From: Seminavis robusta
Taxonomy: Eukaryota; Bacillariophyta; Bacillariophyceae; Naviculales; Naviculaceae
Direction of reading: 5' to 3'
Length of the DNA stretch: 58,390 nt
Assembly: GCA_903772945.1 (NCBI GenBank)
Contig: CAICTM010000578.1
Location: 1-58,390 of the forward strand
Made by a program: the position numbers and the translations under genes. Shown piece by piece: positions 30,768 to 41,663 of the stretch. The notes under the pieces are model-generated. The model worked only from the letters and a program-made list of their open reading frames with translations. It was not told where the DNA came from and ran no database searches. The first letter of the stretch is position 1, and each line of letters opens with the position of its first letter.

Positions 30768-32660
30768 CTAGGTCAGAGTGCCCCGTGTTGTTCCTTCCGT
30801 TCCACCAGCTGCTGCGACAGTTTGAAGCTCTTGTTCAACTCGTATCTTGCGCTCGGCGTCTAGAATGGAGAAATCTTGCGTCACCTCTGCAAAGTACAAG
30901 GACATGTCTTCCAAAGAATGTCCCTTGGTTTCGGGAAGCAAAAAGTACAGAAAGAGGAATGTGACGAGACAAATGCCAGCCAAGAGAAGGAAGAAGCCTT
31001 GCCAAGTCATTGCGTCTGTCATTGTCAAGAAGGAAGAGCTCATGGCAGTAGCCGCCAATCGATTCAAAACAGTTGCCATACTCATTGCTTTGGCACGTAT
31101 GCATGTTGCAAACACTTCGCTGGGGACCAGCCACGCTGCGGGGCCCATTCCAAAGCTGAAGAAGGCCAGGTACAGCCCCAGACCCAGCACCGTGAGAGTA
31201 CTATTGGGGTTTTCCTTTCCAGCCACATAGAAGGTAATACTAAGAACCAGAAGCGCAATCGTCATTCCTGTGCACAACATAGGAACAGCAAGGACTTGGT
31301 CAGCTGCAACACGCATGAATATCGTTCCCCTCCAATGTGCATATACAAACCTGCCAATGATAGGAACACAAGGGGTCGTCGCCCTGCGGCTGGAGAATCA
31401 AAAAACTTGGCTGCCACAAAGATGCAGCTCAACTTGACACAACCCAGGAGGATCAATAGAATTTGTTGTCTCGTTTCCGAATCGGTTGTTTGCTCAATGA
31501 CATCCAGAAGATAATATTGAATAGCGTCAATGCCCACAAGCTGCTGAGCGGTAGCAATCCCGAGACCCACAGTCAACATGCGCCGAAAGGCCGGTGTGGG
31601 ATGAAAGATGGCCCCCCAGCCCACGGCGTTTTCGGCAATCCGTTCCCGTTCCAATGCCTCTTTCATGTCATCAATGACGAGATCGACATTGTATCCTTTG
31701 GGGTAAATGGATAACAGCACTGTCTTGGCTTCCTCATATCGAAATTTGAGCGTGTACCAACGGGGACTCTCCGGCATGACTCGGATCGCCAGGTAGATCA
31801 TGACACAGGGCAAGATAGCCCCCACGAGGAAGAGAGCCCGCCATTCCAGCTCTGGATTCATGCCCGAAAAGAACAATCCCATGGCAAACCCAAGGACTAT
31901 GCCTACATTGATGCCGATCTCAGACCAGGTCACCAGTTCTCCCCTGTGGGCGGCGGGTGAAATCTCGGAGATGTAGAGTGGGTCAATCTGGGGGCGATAG
32001 GTGAATTGTCGTAGATTCAATGGTGTATTTTTGCATCAATAACGGATATCGTCACGATAAGCAAAAGGCAAAACTCGAGAAGAAAGAGGAACTCAGCGTG
32101 CACTTTCTTACCGCAAGACCAACACCACAACCCAGTCCGACGAGAGCTCTACCGGTCATCAACATGGCGTATTCCTGGGCCGAAGCTTGAAGGACCAATC
32201 CAATGATAAATCCGACGGATGCCACAATAAACGTCATTCGTCTTCCGTATCGATCCGATAGCACTTGACTACCCAGGCTGCCAAACAACGCAAACAGGTT
32301 GAGACAACCCACAAAGAGCTCCCTTTGTTCCTCCGAAAGTCCCCACTGTTCTTGGACAATCTTGGCTGCTGGAGTCGATACTCCAATGTCATATCCGAGA
32401 TTGCAGGAATTGATGGCTGATTGTTCCACAAGAGTATTTATGAGCAGCCTGTCATCAGGGTGGAATTGACAGCCTGACAATTTCCTTCACTGCACTCACT
32501 TACCAGCACACATGGCAAACATCTTTACAGAACCCGAAATGGGGATCTCCCTCCCTCCGGTGTCAGCATGGTGTTCTCCCACATGGCTGTGTATAGGAGG
32601 TGGATGCTTTGACGATGTTTCCATCACATAGTCGGCGGAAGATTCTGGTTCTGTCATCAT
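30768..32660 (-). CDS. MFS sugar porter (hexose transporter-like), four exons
   Basis: Exons on the reverse strand: 32660-32504, 32416-32112, 31987-31351 and 31267-30768. The introns (87, 124 and 83 bp) all have GT...AG ends and join in frame, restoring AINSCNLGYDIGV, GVGLAIDPLYISEISP and SLAGMTIALLV. The product is 532 residues, normal for the family. Hallmarks seen: SDRYGRRMTF in the loop after TM2, VMPESPRWY after TM6, QQLVGIDAIQYY in TM7, GRRPLVF after TM8, and LLPETKGHSLEDM after TM12. It should have 12 TM segments and move a hexose or related polyol across the plasma or plastid membrane with H+. The start is the first in-frame ATG (32660); the frame is open to 32780 only with TTG. The Ser/His-rich cytosolic N-terminus is about 50 residues. 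Confidence 0.92.
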
Positions 32661-33537
32661 GGAAGGAGAGCCTGTTCCGAAATTTGAGAGACCCTCCAAC
32701 AAAAGGAAGTTTTCTCTCTCTTTTACCCTCGAAGTCTCTTGAAGGATCGATGGATCCTTGGCTTTAGAGCAGCCAACCAACTAGCTACCGGTAGTGGTAC
32801 TAGACTAGTAGCTATCGTCGTCGTACACTAAGTACCTGGTACTAGTACTGTACTTGTATCAGAGTTGCTTTCGTTGGGCTCTTGCTTGGTCTGAAGATCT
32901 GAAGCATCCTTCCGTAATTCCTTGAGTACTGGACTTGATGGAAGGTTTAACATCCAGTACCGGAGATGCGTTAAATACCGCTCGAGCTTTTGACCCTCTA
33001 ATTACCGTACCAGCTAGTAGTGGCCGGGGGTTTAGAGTATAAGGGAAGCCAGCCGGGGCATGTGATGCCGATGCCCTGCTCACAAAATTCTAGTTCCCAT
33101 TATTTGCAAACAAATGACGGGATCCACTTTCGGAAAGGTAGAAGCTCATCGGATGCTAGTCTGTAGGGAATTCTAATTGCTTTGGTACCGTACCATCTAG
33201 TAAATACTAGCTAGTTGCAGTAGGATACGAAGAAGAAACCAGAAAGAAGAAAGCACCATGAAAGAAATCGAAACTTTGGCCAGTCCTTTTATGACAACCG
33301 TCAATGTCCGACGACCACAAAGGCTCAACAGTGTCGCAGAGAAGTCTCCGCTTCTTGATTTTTTTCTCGAAAGAAACAGTGTACAAATTTCCATTTGGCA
33401 TACCTGTACATACCGTACTAGAACTGCTGTGCATTGGTCTTGATCGGTGCAATTGCTGCTTCGCTTGGATACTGAGCCCTTTTTTGAATTTTGTTCGAGC
33501 CAAACCTATTGAAGTTTAGTATCATCAATAGAGGACC
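32661..33537. other. intergenic, divergent promoter region
   Basis: Separates the sugar porter (reverse) from the next forward gene. It contains CTAGCTAC/GTACCGG words and, at about 33017-33062, a segment (CCGGGGGTTTAGAGTA, GGAAGCCAGCCGGGGC) that recurs inverted at about 37842-37892. No gene is supported. Confidence 0.45.
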
Positions 33538-36500
33538 ATGAAGAAAGCTCTCAAGGGCAGCAGCAACACTGGCGGGTACAAGTCATTCGATAAAAAACAA
33601 CCCTTCGTCCCTCCTGCTTCCCTGATCAAACTGAAACGATCTGCCTCCACGACCAGTGCGAGCCGCCGATACCCCGACATTCAAGGAGATACCGTCAACC
33701 TAGAGTTGAGTGAGTACCAGTACTATGACGACGATCAAACAACATTCGATCTGGGACTCGTAAACACCGGTCATGATACTACCACCGTGACAGAGCCTGA
33801 AACCGACTTTGAAGAGCTAGTGGCATCACCAAATAGGATAGCCACAATCAACCAGCTCAAACCTTGGAGCAGTCGTCCTCTCAAGAATGTTACCAAAAAG
33901 TATGTACCGCTCTCGGAACGACTCAAGCTCAAAAAGAAGTTTCCCGCTCGACATGCCGATGCTGTGGAGGAAGAACCCCCTGCTAGACCGTCCACGCCAC
34001 CCAAAAAGATCATTCTGGAACCAGTGCAGACATATACTACAGGTGAAAACGTAGAGATGCAACTTGGACGTTGTCCGTCTAGTGACAGTAGTGAAGTTGT
34101 CTTTATTCATCCACTGGACACGGAGGATGACCATGGCGACAAACAGAGCAAGCAACCGCCCCAGGACCAAACTGTTACCCCCGCTGACCCCGATGAGTCA
34201 TCGGTACGGCAAAAAAGAGCCTCCTCCTCCGCCGACAGTGTGGCGCAACCTCCTGCTCCAGTAGTCGAGAAACGACAAGCGATGGAACCTCCTTCCCATG
34301 TATACCATTCCGATACATCGTCGTTCCTAGCCGAAGATTTGATAAATCAGGCAGATGACAAGAGTTTTTCAAGTAGGATGATGGATGCGGCTGCTTCGTT
34401 TGTCAAGATCGACCGCGTCTCCTCATTCCGCACCGACAGTGGCAGGAGTAGCAGTGGCAAGAGTTGCGGCTCGTCCGTGGTTCGCCTCAAGCGTCGCTTT
34501 GAAAAGGACGCTTTCACCAAAGCCAGAATGGAAGACCCTCCTATTGACAAGATTGCCGTGGATCCAACTTGCAAAGACTTGCAACGTGCCTTTGCTTGTG
34601 CTGTTGCCGCTGATGCCGACGGTTCCTTCGAACATGAAGCGACAGACGTGGCTTCTCTCCAGACGGGTCGCTACGAAACGCAGTTGCTCTCGTTTGCGGG
34701 GTCAAGAAGTGACGCTCCATCCACCAAACTGGCCACTCTGTTGGAAGCTGACACGGCATGCTCGGACGTGCCCGAGGTGGAAGCCATCTTGAGTGACCTA
34801 CACATGCAGGAACTTGGAGAAATCGAAGCTGTCTACGGACTTCGGAGAGTTTCCGATGTGGCAGTGGAGAGTGACGACGATTCATCGAAGCAACGGAAAG
34901 ATCAGCCAGTCAGGAGTGACCCGCCCAGAAGTGACCCACCCGACGTTGAGTTGGTTCCGTCTATATTGTCGTCCGAGGAACAAAGCGAAGGCGAGATTGT
35001 CAAGGTCCGAAATGAGCCCTGCTTGGACTCGCGCCACACTGGTGATACCCGGCGGAGTGCCAAACAAGAATGTTCCCCCTCTCGCCAAGATCCACACTCG
35101 GACGATGTGCGAAGGGACCCTAGCTTTGAGATTTCCAAGGATCCTAGCTTTGACTCTGATGCAAAGCCTGCGCCTGTGAAACTCGATGGAGAAGAGCATC
35201 ATTTGATCGCTTCCTTACGTGCAAACCCAGTCAAGAAGGAGCCTACTAGTAGCCGAGGACTTGCAGAACCTGAGGGAGACTTTCGTCGCCCTGGACAAAA
35301 ACAGGCTGCGTCCGTGGCCGCAACTCAGCTGGAGCCATTGTGTGCCCCCAAACAGGAGCCTTCACGAAGACCCAGGCTTGATCCCGATGCTTCTGATCCC
35401 GCTCAACCGGCCGTTATTTACCCATATCCTTGTGCAGGTCAGTATCCAGGCTACCCGGGGTATCCTCACATGGCGCCAGGTGTACCGATGCATTTCCCGC
35501 ATGCCGCAATGGGAATCCCGGGTATGGGCATGCCCGCACCCATGCAAGATCCCCAGGTTTATGGCATGACATCTTCTCCATGCTTGTCCCCGACATCGCA
35601 AGCACCACCTGATGCTGCGGGAACTCCGCCGCGCGAAGATACAGAAGCGGAGCCGGCGCATCGTCCTCCTTTGCCCCCCACTGACCCTGCGAGTACTCAA
35701 GGGATTCTCAAATCCAATGTCCGCTGGTCCGATCAACAAGAAAAGCAGCAAAATCTTGCCGAAACAAGGGTCTTTGATGGGTCCAATGCAGCACGTGAAG
35801 TGTGCTTAGAACCCGACGCTGCGAGTTCTGATTCTCCTCCCGATGTCCGTCGACTTAACCGAGACGGAAACGATCCAGCGAACCCTTTGCCGCCTCTTAC
35901 CAAGCCAGAAACGCCCGACGTACCAGAGGTCCCAGCTGAACCAGAACCGCCAAAACCTCCATTCGAGCCCTCTACTTCCGCCAGACCTAATGATCAGACT
36001 GTGACTCTAGAGCAGGAAACAAACACTGTGAATGGAACTCCCGAGCGCGTTGCTGTCGGACAATTTGAAGACAATGTTGCAGATGCGAATGCTGTGCTCT
36101 TCAAGTCGAGTCCAGACAGCACGCCAGAGCGCGATATTTGTGACTGCGACATGATTGACCCTCTGACAGGCCTTCCTCCTTCCCCTCGTGGTGTCACGGA
36201 GGACATGCACATGGTTGCTGTTGCAGTTGCAGCTGCCGTGGGGTCTGATTCGATGCCACCATGCTCCGTTATCAACGTTCAAGTCCAGGAACCCGTTGAG
36301 GATTTGTCGATTGATGCCGACAACAAGTCGGCATCAAGTCGTCCTTCAATCTTGGAAACCACTTTCGACGCTGTGCACAACATGATTCCACCGAAATGGG
36401 GAGTGAAACTCCAGCAAGCGAAAGATTACAAAGAGTTTAATTTCAACAGTGGTGGAAAGAATAACTACTCCAGCCTTTACGGGAAGGCTCATCCTTCTTT

Positions 36501-37353
36501 CGGAAGAGGGCCCCTTGAGGATAAGAAACGAAAAGGCCCTGTGAAGGGGATCATTGATCAGTTTCAACGATTTGCACACTTTATGGAATCGGATGGAGCA
36601 TCTCTCTGCGGAAGTGAAAAGGGTAGCCATCCGGGACGGAGGAAGCGCACTGGAAGATCAGTCTATACAGAGGGTTCAACAACCTACCAGAGCACCAAGA
36701 TGTCATCAGAATCAGAATCACCTCCAACCAGAACCAGACGAGGAAGGGGTTCAAGAGTGCATTCCACAAGATCAGTTTCGCCAAGTACATTACGAAGGGC
36801 ACATGTTAGCAGCTCTGTGTACTCGGTGGGCTCTCACTCGCCTGACCGCGATGCCATTCCAATGCCCACAACGTCTAAACCAACGGTTGTTCTGGGTGCT
36901 GCCGAAGACGTGACCGATAACATGTATTCCCCAGCATACATGAGTGCCACAATCCAGTCCTCGAGACTCCAGGAAGGGAGGCATGCCTCTGACTCGCGAA
37001 CCGCACAAAGGCTGGCTGCAACCACTCAAGGTCAAGAATGGAAGGCGTTTGAAGAGGATTCAGTGAACCGTGAGTCGCCAGCGGCGTCAAAACCGGAGGC
37101 ACCAAAGGCATCCACTCGAGGTCGAGAATGGAATGCGTTTGAAGAGGAGTCAGAGAACCGAGATGCTGAGTGGTGCCCAAAGCCTCCTTTGCATTCTTCA
37201 AGGAGGGTATCTGCACTAAAGTCCTCCATGAAAGTCAAGAAGGACAGAAATGGCATCCCTCTACGAGGGCCTTCCAAAGGCCTCCGAGATACAGGTGAAG
37301 GCGGTCGCTTTGGAGGCGGCCGTGGTAGTGGAGACCGGCTTGGAAGCCTGTGA
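33538..37353 (+). CDS. long, mostly disordered protein of unknown function
   Basis: 1,271 residues in one exon, start context AGGACCATGAAG. The N-terminus (QPFVPPASLIKLKRSAS) is basic; the middle is acidic with many Ser-Asp pairs; about 620-670 is a Pro/Gly/Met/Tyr-rich stretch (YPGYPGYPHMAPG, AAMGIPGMGMP); about 720 has TQGILKSNVRWSD. The most ordered-looking piece is about 950-1015 (MIPPKWGVKLQQAKDYKEF with YSSLYGKAHPSFGRGP and IIDQFQRFAHFME). A twofold repeat of about 37 residues near the C-terminus contains REWNAFEEES-type sequence, followed by an Arg/Gly-rich tail. No TM or signal peptide. Its basic PFVP and GILK words resemble motifs of the giant protein at 12384-28330, so the two may share partners; this is inference. 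Confidence 0.7.
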   Translation: MKKALKGSSNTGGYKSFDKKQPFVPPASLIKLKRSASTTSASRRYPDIQGDTVNLELSEYQYYDDDQTTFDLGLVNTGHDTTTVTEPETDFEELVASPNRIATINQLKPWSSRPLKNVTKKYVPLSERLKLKKKFPARHADAVEEEPPARPSTPPKKIILEPVQTYTTGENVEMQLGRCPSSDSSEVVFIHPLDTEDDHGDKQSKQPPQDQTVTPADPDESSVRQKRASSSADSVAQPPAPVVEKRQAMEPPSHVYHSDTSSFLAEDLINQADDKSFSSRMMDAAASFVKIDRVSSFRTDSGRSSSGKSCGSSVVRLKRRFEKDAFTKARMEDPPIDKIAVDPTCKDLQRAFACAVAADADGSFEHEATDVASLQTGRYETQLLSFAGSRSDAPSTKLATLLEADTACSDVPEVEAILSDLHMQELGEIEAVYGLRRVSDVAVESDDDSSKQRKDQPVRSDPPRSDPPDVELVPSILSSEEQSEGEIVKVRNEPCLDSRHTGDTRRSAKQECSPSRQDPHSDDVRRDPSFEISKDPSFDSDAKPAPVKLDGEEHHLIASLRANPVKKEPTSSRGLAEPEGDFRRPGQKQAASVAATQLEPLCAPKQEPSRRPRLDPDASDPAQPAVIYPYPCAGQYPGYPGYPHMAPGVPMHFPHAAMGIPGMGMPAPMQDPQVYGMTSSPCLSPTSQAPPDAAGTPPREDTEAEPAHRPPLPPTDPASTQGILKSNVRWSDQQEKQQNLAETRVFDGSNAAREVCLEPDAASSDSPPDVRRLNRDGNDPANPLPPLTKPETPDVPEVPAEPEPPKPPFEPSTSARPNDQTVTLEQETNTVNGTPERVAVGQFEDNVADANAVLFKSSPDSTPERDICDCDMIDPLTGLPPSPRGVTEDMHMVAVAVAAAVGSDSMPPCSVINVQVQEPVEDLSIDADNKSASSRPSILETTFDAVHNMIPPKWGVKLQQAKDYKEFNFNSGGKNNYSSLYGKAHPSFGRGPLEDKKRKGPVKGIIDQFQRFAHFMESDGASLCGSEKGSHPGRRKRTGRSVYTEGSTTYQSTKMSSESESPPTRTRRGRGSRVHSTRSVSPSTLRRAHVSSSVYSVGSHSPDRDAIPMPTTSKPTVVLGAAEDVTDNMYSPAYMSATIQSSRLQEGRHASDSRTAQRLAATTQGQEWKAFEEDSVNRESPAASKPEAPKASTRGREWNAFEEESENRDAEWCPKPPLHSSRRVSALKSSMKVKKDRNGIPLRGPSKGLRDTGEGGRFGGGRGSGDRLGSL

Positions 37354-38264
37354 TGAGTGCCGGTTGGACCTTCTTTGCCTCGCTCCTTTCAACCCCCTTT
37401 AGAACCTGGCTGATTGTAGCTGATAACAGGCTGGCTAGTGGTATTGTGGCTCCGTCTTGGAATCAATGGGAGCTCTCATACCAAGTCTAGTTAAACTTGA
37501 GTTTTGGAGCCGAAACAGTCTTCTCAATAGAAGTAGGCCATTTTGTTGTCAGTCCTGGTGTGGATCCTGGAGTTGGTGTACAGGATGGGCCAGTGTAGCA
37601 GGTGTTGTGTGGTTGTGTAGTGCAGGTCTTGGACTTGGGCCATGTGTGTGTAGTTCCAGGAGTTGGAAATGATGTTCTTCATGCAGACCCGTATCTCAAT
37701 TGCCCTTGTGAAAGCTACCCATTTATGTCTCCGTGGATCCCGCAAAGCCAAACCCTTTGCCCCCCGTAATGGTCCTCCATTTCTTGCCCCTGATCCCACA
37801 GAACCTAGTCCTGAATTTCGCCTGTTCTTTGCTTAAGCCTGGCCCCGGCTGGCTTCCGTAGCTAATTTCCCTACTCTAAAACCCCCTTATAATTCAAAAA
37901 AAGTTGGAAATGTGGGTCCGTGTGCTAGCTAGCTAGATGTGCCGCCAGTCGTTCTCGCACACGGTGGGTTTGGGGTGAGAGTTGAGGCATTGCTATGTGA
38001 TTTCAATCTAGGTTGTTTAAAGCTTTGAGTACCGTCTTGGTCAAACAGAGTTGGCATAAATCCTCGTGTGCACCTTCGCCCACACCCCAAACAAGAACCG
38101 AAACGTCGACGGTCCTCGATCCGACCACCAACCACAAGAAAAGCACCCGTTGTAGAGAAGTGGAAGATTGTCGTCGCCAAGCCAGACAAAGCTTCACAGA
38201 GAGAGGCCATGCCTATGGTAGTAGGGAAGAGATAGGACCTGATCTGATTTGGGCAGGCAAAGGC
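37354..38264. other. intergenic
   Basis: About 900 bp without a supported gene. A pair-like segment (CCCCGGCTGGCTTCC and TACTCTAAAACCCCC, about 37842-37892) is an inverted partner of 33017-33062. The frame of the next gene is open back to 38013, but only with TTG; an upstream non-coding or coding exon is possible. Confidence 0.45.
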
Positions 38265-41200
38265 ATGCTGTTAGTCGCCGCGGTAAAGGCGAGCATATTT
38301 GCGGTAATTTCGAGGGCGTTGTCCACTTACCTGGAAGTGAGCGTGACAGATATCGAGACCAAGCTGCTGCAACGAGATGCTTCCTTGAGACTGCAAAATG
38401 TCAAGGTGCGAGAGCAAAAAATTCCCCTCTCCATTCAATCCCAGAATGTGATGTGCTTTCTGATCATCAACGGGACCATAAAAGAACTAGAATTGGACTG
38501 GACTTGGTCTTCTTCTCCCTTTGCGCTGATTGAGCATGTCAAATTGAGACTTCAGGGGCTGAATCTGAAGCTCACTTTTCGCTACGAAAAAGAGTCGGAA
38601 GAAGCCGTCCTGGCTAGATCACATCCAGTTGACTATTTTGACCAAGAAGAGGGACCCAACGCCAAACCCGACAATTCTCTTGCTGGGCGCTGGCAACAAG
38701 AAATGCAACGTGCAAGAGACGCTGTAGCTTGCCATGTGAAAGACTCAGCATTGGTCCAACAAGCTATTCAGGATATCATCAATTCATTCTCTATCAGAAT
38801 AGACTATGCAAACATTGACGTTCACGTACCCTTCACCAGCAATTTTATTCAAGTGTCGTTTGAGACCTTCCATTTTGGCACGAATGAGGGGAAGAGAGAA
38901 TTCAGGATGGGGTCGACACCTCTGATGATGGACGGAGCTTTAGAGCTTTTTTCTGCCGAGCTGCATCACGGGCTCATGGGAAGGGCCTCATTTCCAATTG
39001 TAGAACCATTCACTCTTGAAGCAACCGCTCGCAGGGTGGCCGGGGCCAGGTTTCAGGACCTTACATCTGGGTATGAGCTGATTGTGAAACGAGCAAAAAC
39101 CCAAGAATTTGCCAAGCTAATCGATCGTGGTATCATACTGCATTGGTCAGATGATGTCAAAGCAGCGTTTTCTCTCCTCCAAGATGCCTTCCAAGGAGCC
39201 TCACCTTCGGCTCCTGACTATGATGCAGAGATCTATCGCTCAAACAAAGACCCAAACTCTGCCGAGCTTTGGCCAATATCACTGAAGCTGCTTCTGGGCC
39301 TTGTATCTCTGATTGGTGTTACCAGTATTACAATCATCATCAGATTCATTCTACGTGGTTTGGGCATACTTGACGGTCAATATTTGACGATGGCTTCGTG
39401 GATCATCTTCTTCCTCTTGTTGGTGTGGGCAACATCAACACTGTTGGATATCTGGGTGGCCACCCATGCCAACCACATGGAGAAAAGTGTCGAAAGAGGG
39501 CTTCGAGTGCAACATCTGGAAAACTACCCTGCAATCTACCGATTACCGCTACCCTTCATCACAGTCATTGCTCCAAATGATGTCCGTGTCACCTTGGCAA
39601 ACATTGTTCTAGTGGGAAGAATGGATTTTACGAGGACACATTTCTCTGCCACTTCATTCACGGTCAAAAGCAAAAGGAGATCGGTTCCTGGGCCCCAAGT
39701 GTCGTTGAAAGGAATTCGAGCCAGCTACCAGCACAAGAGGCTGCTTGTGAATGTCGATCTCATTCACAACTTGTACATTCCAGAAAAGATTCATCTTGCG
39801 AGAGAGTTGGAAGGCACGATCGTTGTTTTCGAGGAAGGCAGGATGACGATTAAGCTAAAGGCTGTCAAGGCCCGCCTGCTTACAGATGGCGAGATGATTG
39901 AACATTCAGAGAGTTTGCGCATGTCACATATAACAATCAACTTGCAAAAGGTGGCAGAAAAATTCCATGACGCCGGAAGGGTTGTCCACGACACTGGTAT
40001 GAAGCTCTCCAAAGAGTTGAAGAATGGGTTTAAGAATGTCAAGTTCAAAATGAAATCGCAACGAAAGAGGTCATTTGACGCTGATGAAATCGATGCCCGA
40101 AATCGATTGCATGCCGAAATATACGAAGGGCTTATAAAGCTTCAACGAATGGCTGGCATGTTCGAGCTTATACCTTTACGAAAGCACCGTCAAAACTTCC
40201 GATTATACCCGAATTCATTTCGTGGCACTCACGCCGTGGACTACATTCTTGAAAATCGAATCGCACCGACTCGCCCGGAGGCGGTTAAACTTCTCAAGGA
40301 TTTCGAGGTCGAATTTGGTCTTTTTGAGAGTGTAACGAGAGAATACAAGTTCCGCGACCAGCACGATTGCTTGTATCGATTTGTGCACCCTTCGAAACGG
40401 CGGTTTTGGTCGAAAAAAGAGCTTCCTTACTACTACGTTGAGACATTTGAAAGAGCTCCCCAGAGCTCCGTTCTTCCTTTCCCAATTATGGTTCTGGCTG
40501 AAGGTCTTATTCTAGTTAGACAAGACAGCGAGAGCAGCAAAATACTTACTGCATCCAAAGTTGAGCTTCATCTTCAGAATGGGAAGCTCTCCAGATCTGT
40601 GGACTTCACAGTTTTGGCACGGGGGCTGAAGGGCAACATGATCGCCATGACAAATGCCAGATTGCACGGAATAGTGGACCCCAAAGTGCCAAAGCTGATT
40701 CATCGCTTTCAAATGAGCCTTGAGATGCTCACAGTGAATCCAGAGTACACCATTGAAGATTGGTTCGACAGCCTCGGTTTGGTGTTTGATGACAATGACG
40801 AGGACAAATCAATGGAACTACGACAGATTGATGACGAGGACAATGAACCATACAGTCTCCCACATATGTTTGTATCAGATTTCAAATTACAATTGACCTG
40901 GAAAGGAATGTTCGTAAGAACTCAGGAAGCCACAATCTCGGTGCAAGGCATGAATGGTACAGAAATCAGCTCCTCTGGAGAGCTCATCAAGGACTTTGTG
41001 ATCCACGTGTTGGGGAGAGCTCCAGGCATACTGTCGAATATACATTTCATGGGTGTCAATATAATGGAATCCTCTGGAGTAGCTATTGCGATGAATTTCG
41101 GATCAAAGTGGATTCCAGGAGGCCAATATATCAGTCTCGGTGCCATGGCGCTGTACGACTTTGCTTGCGTGGCTGTTGATGCCGGCAAGGCAGCTCGTCA

Positions 41201-41663
41201 TGATCCTACAGGTGACTGGCAATTGGGGGATTTCCCTCGCGGCGTCTGGTTTGCTGGACTCGACACAGCCCGTGCTGGTGCAAAGCGGAGGGGTAAGACC
41301 ACGGACGACTTTTATGATGAGCTCGACAGAGTCCAGCTGGACCCTCTCGATTTTGCTGTGGGAGCAGCGTATGGGATTGGCACTTATGCAAACACAAACA
41401 AGGCACGGTTCACAGGGGCAACGCTTGCTGCTTTTACTGCAATTGGTCTGACAGTTGCTTTTGGGCCTTTGCCTGCAATAGCAGCTGGCGTTGTTGTTGG
41501 AGCGAGCACAGAGCTGGCACTGGTTGAGTTGGAAAGAAGAGGACTTATCTTGCTCAACAAGTACACAAACAAGTCGGATGACGAAGATTCAGAAGATTCA
41601 GATTTTGAGATTGAAGAGGAGATTGACAGTTTTAACTTCGTCAGGTCAACAAAAGGACTATAG
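38265..41663 (+). CDS. chorein/VPS13-like lipid-transfer protein with DEP domain and TM segments
   Basis: 1,132 residues from the first in-frame ATG (38265). The N-terminus matches the chorein module that starts VPS13-type bridge lipid-transfer proteins: ISRALSTYLEVSVTDIE, then LQRDASLRLQNVKV, GTIKELELDW and HVKLRLQGLNLKL. Two or three hydrophobic segments follow at about 340-405. A DEP domain lies at about 620-705 (FRLYPNSFRGTHAVDYIL, then RPEAVKLLKDF, FGLFESV, and CLYRFV). A glycine/alanine-rich hydrophobic stretch (about 1045-1085) could be a membrane hairpin before an acidic Ser/Asp tail. VPS13 proteins move glycerolipids between membranes at contact sites; at 1,132 residues this is far shorter than VPS13 (about 3,000). 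A chorein plus DEP combination is unusual. The lipid-transfer role is inference from the N-terminal module. Confidence 0.75.
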   Translation: MLLVAAVKASIFAVISRALSTYLEVSVTDIETKLLQRDASLRLQNVKVREQKIPLSIQSQNVMCFLIINGTIKELELDWTWSSSPFALIEHVKLRLQGLNLKLTFRYEKESEEAVLARSHPVDYFDQEEGPNAKPDNSLAGRWQQEMQRARDAVACHVKDSALVQQAIQDIINSFSIRIDYANIDVHVPFTSNFIQVSFETFHFGTNEGKREFRMGSTPLMMDGALELFSAELHHGLMGRASFPIVEPFTLEATARRVAGARFQDLTSGYELIVKRAKTQEFAKLIDRGIILHWSDDVKAAFSLLQDAFQGASPSAPDYDAEIYRSNKDPNSAELWPISLKLLLGLVSLIGVTSITIIIRFILRGLGILDGQYLTMASWIIFFLLLVWATSTLLDIWVATHANHMEKSVERGLRVQHLENYPAIYRLPLPFITVIAPNDVRVTLANIVLVGRMDFTRTHFSATSFTVKSKRRSVPGPQVSLKGIRASYQHKRLLVNVDLIHNLYIPEKIHLARELEGTIVVFEEGRMTIKLKAVKARLLTDGEMIEHSESLRMSHITINLQKVAEKFHDAGRVVHDTGMKLSKELKNGFKNVKFKMKSQRKRSFDADEIDARNRLHAEIYEGLIKLQRMAGMFELIPLRKHRQNFRLYPNSFRGTHAVDYILENRIAPTRPEAVKLLKDFEVEFGLFESVTREYKFRDQHDCLYRFVHPSKRRFWSKKELPYYYVETFERAPQSSVLPFPIMVLAEGLILVRQDSESSKILTASKVELHLQNGKLSRSVDFTVLARGLKGNMIAMTNARLHGIVDPKVPKLIHRFQMSLEMLTVNPEYTIEDWFDSLGLVFDDNDEDKSMELRQIDDEDNEPYSLPHMFVSDFKLQLTWKGMFVRTQEATISVQGMNGTEISSSGELIKDFVIHVLGRAPGILSNIHFMGVNIMESSGVAIAMNFGSKWIPGGQYISLGAMALYDFACVAVDAGKAARHDPTGDWQLGDFPRGVWFAGLDTARAGAKRRGKTTDDFYDELDRVQLDPLDFAVGAAYGIGTYANTNKARFTGATLAAFTAIGLTVAFGPLPAIAAGVVVGASTELALVELERRGLILLNKYTNKSDDEDSEDSDFEIEEEIDSFNFVRSTKGL

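Noticed and set aside
32661..32780. Sugar porter N-terminal extension of 40 residues
   Set aside because: The frame is open but begins with TTG; the first ATG is at 32660 and gives a normal family length.
38013..38264. 84-residue N-terminal extension of the chorein-like protein
   Set aside because: It starts with TTG, and the sequence before the ATG at 38265 has no resemblance to the family.
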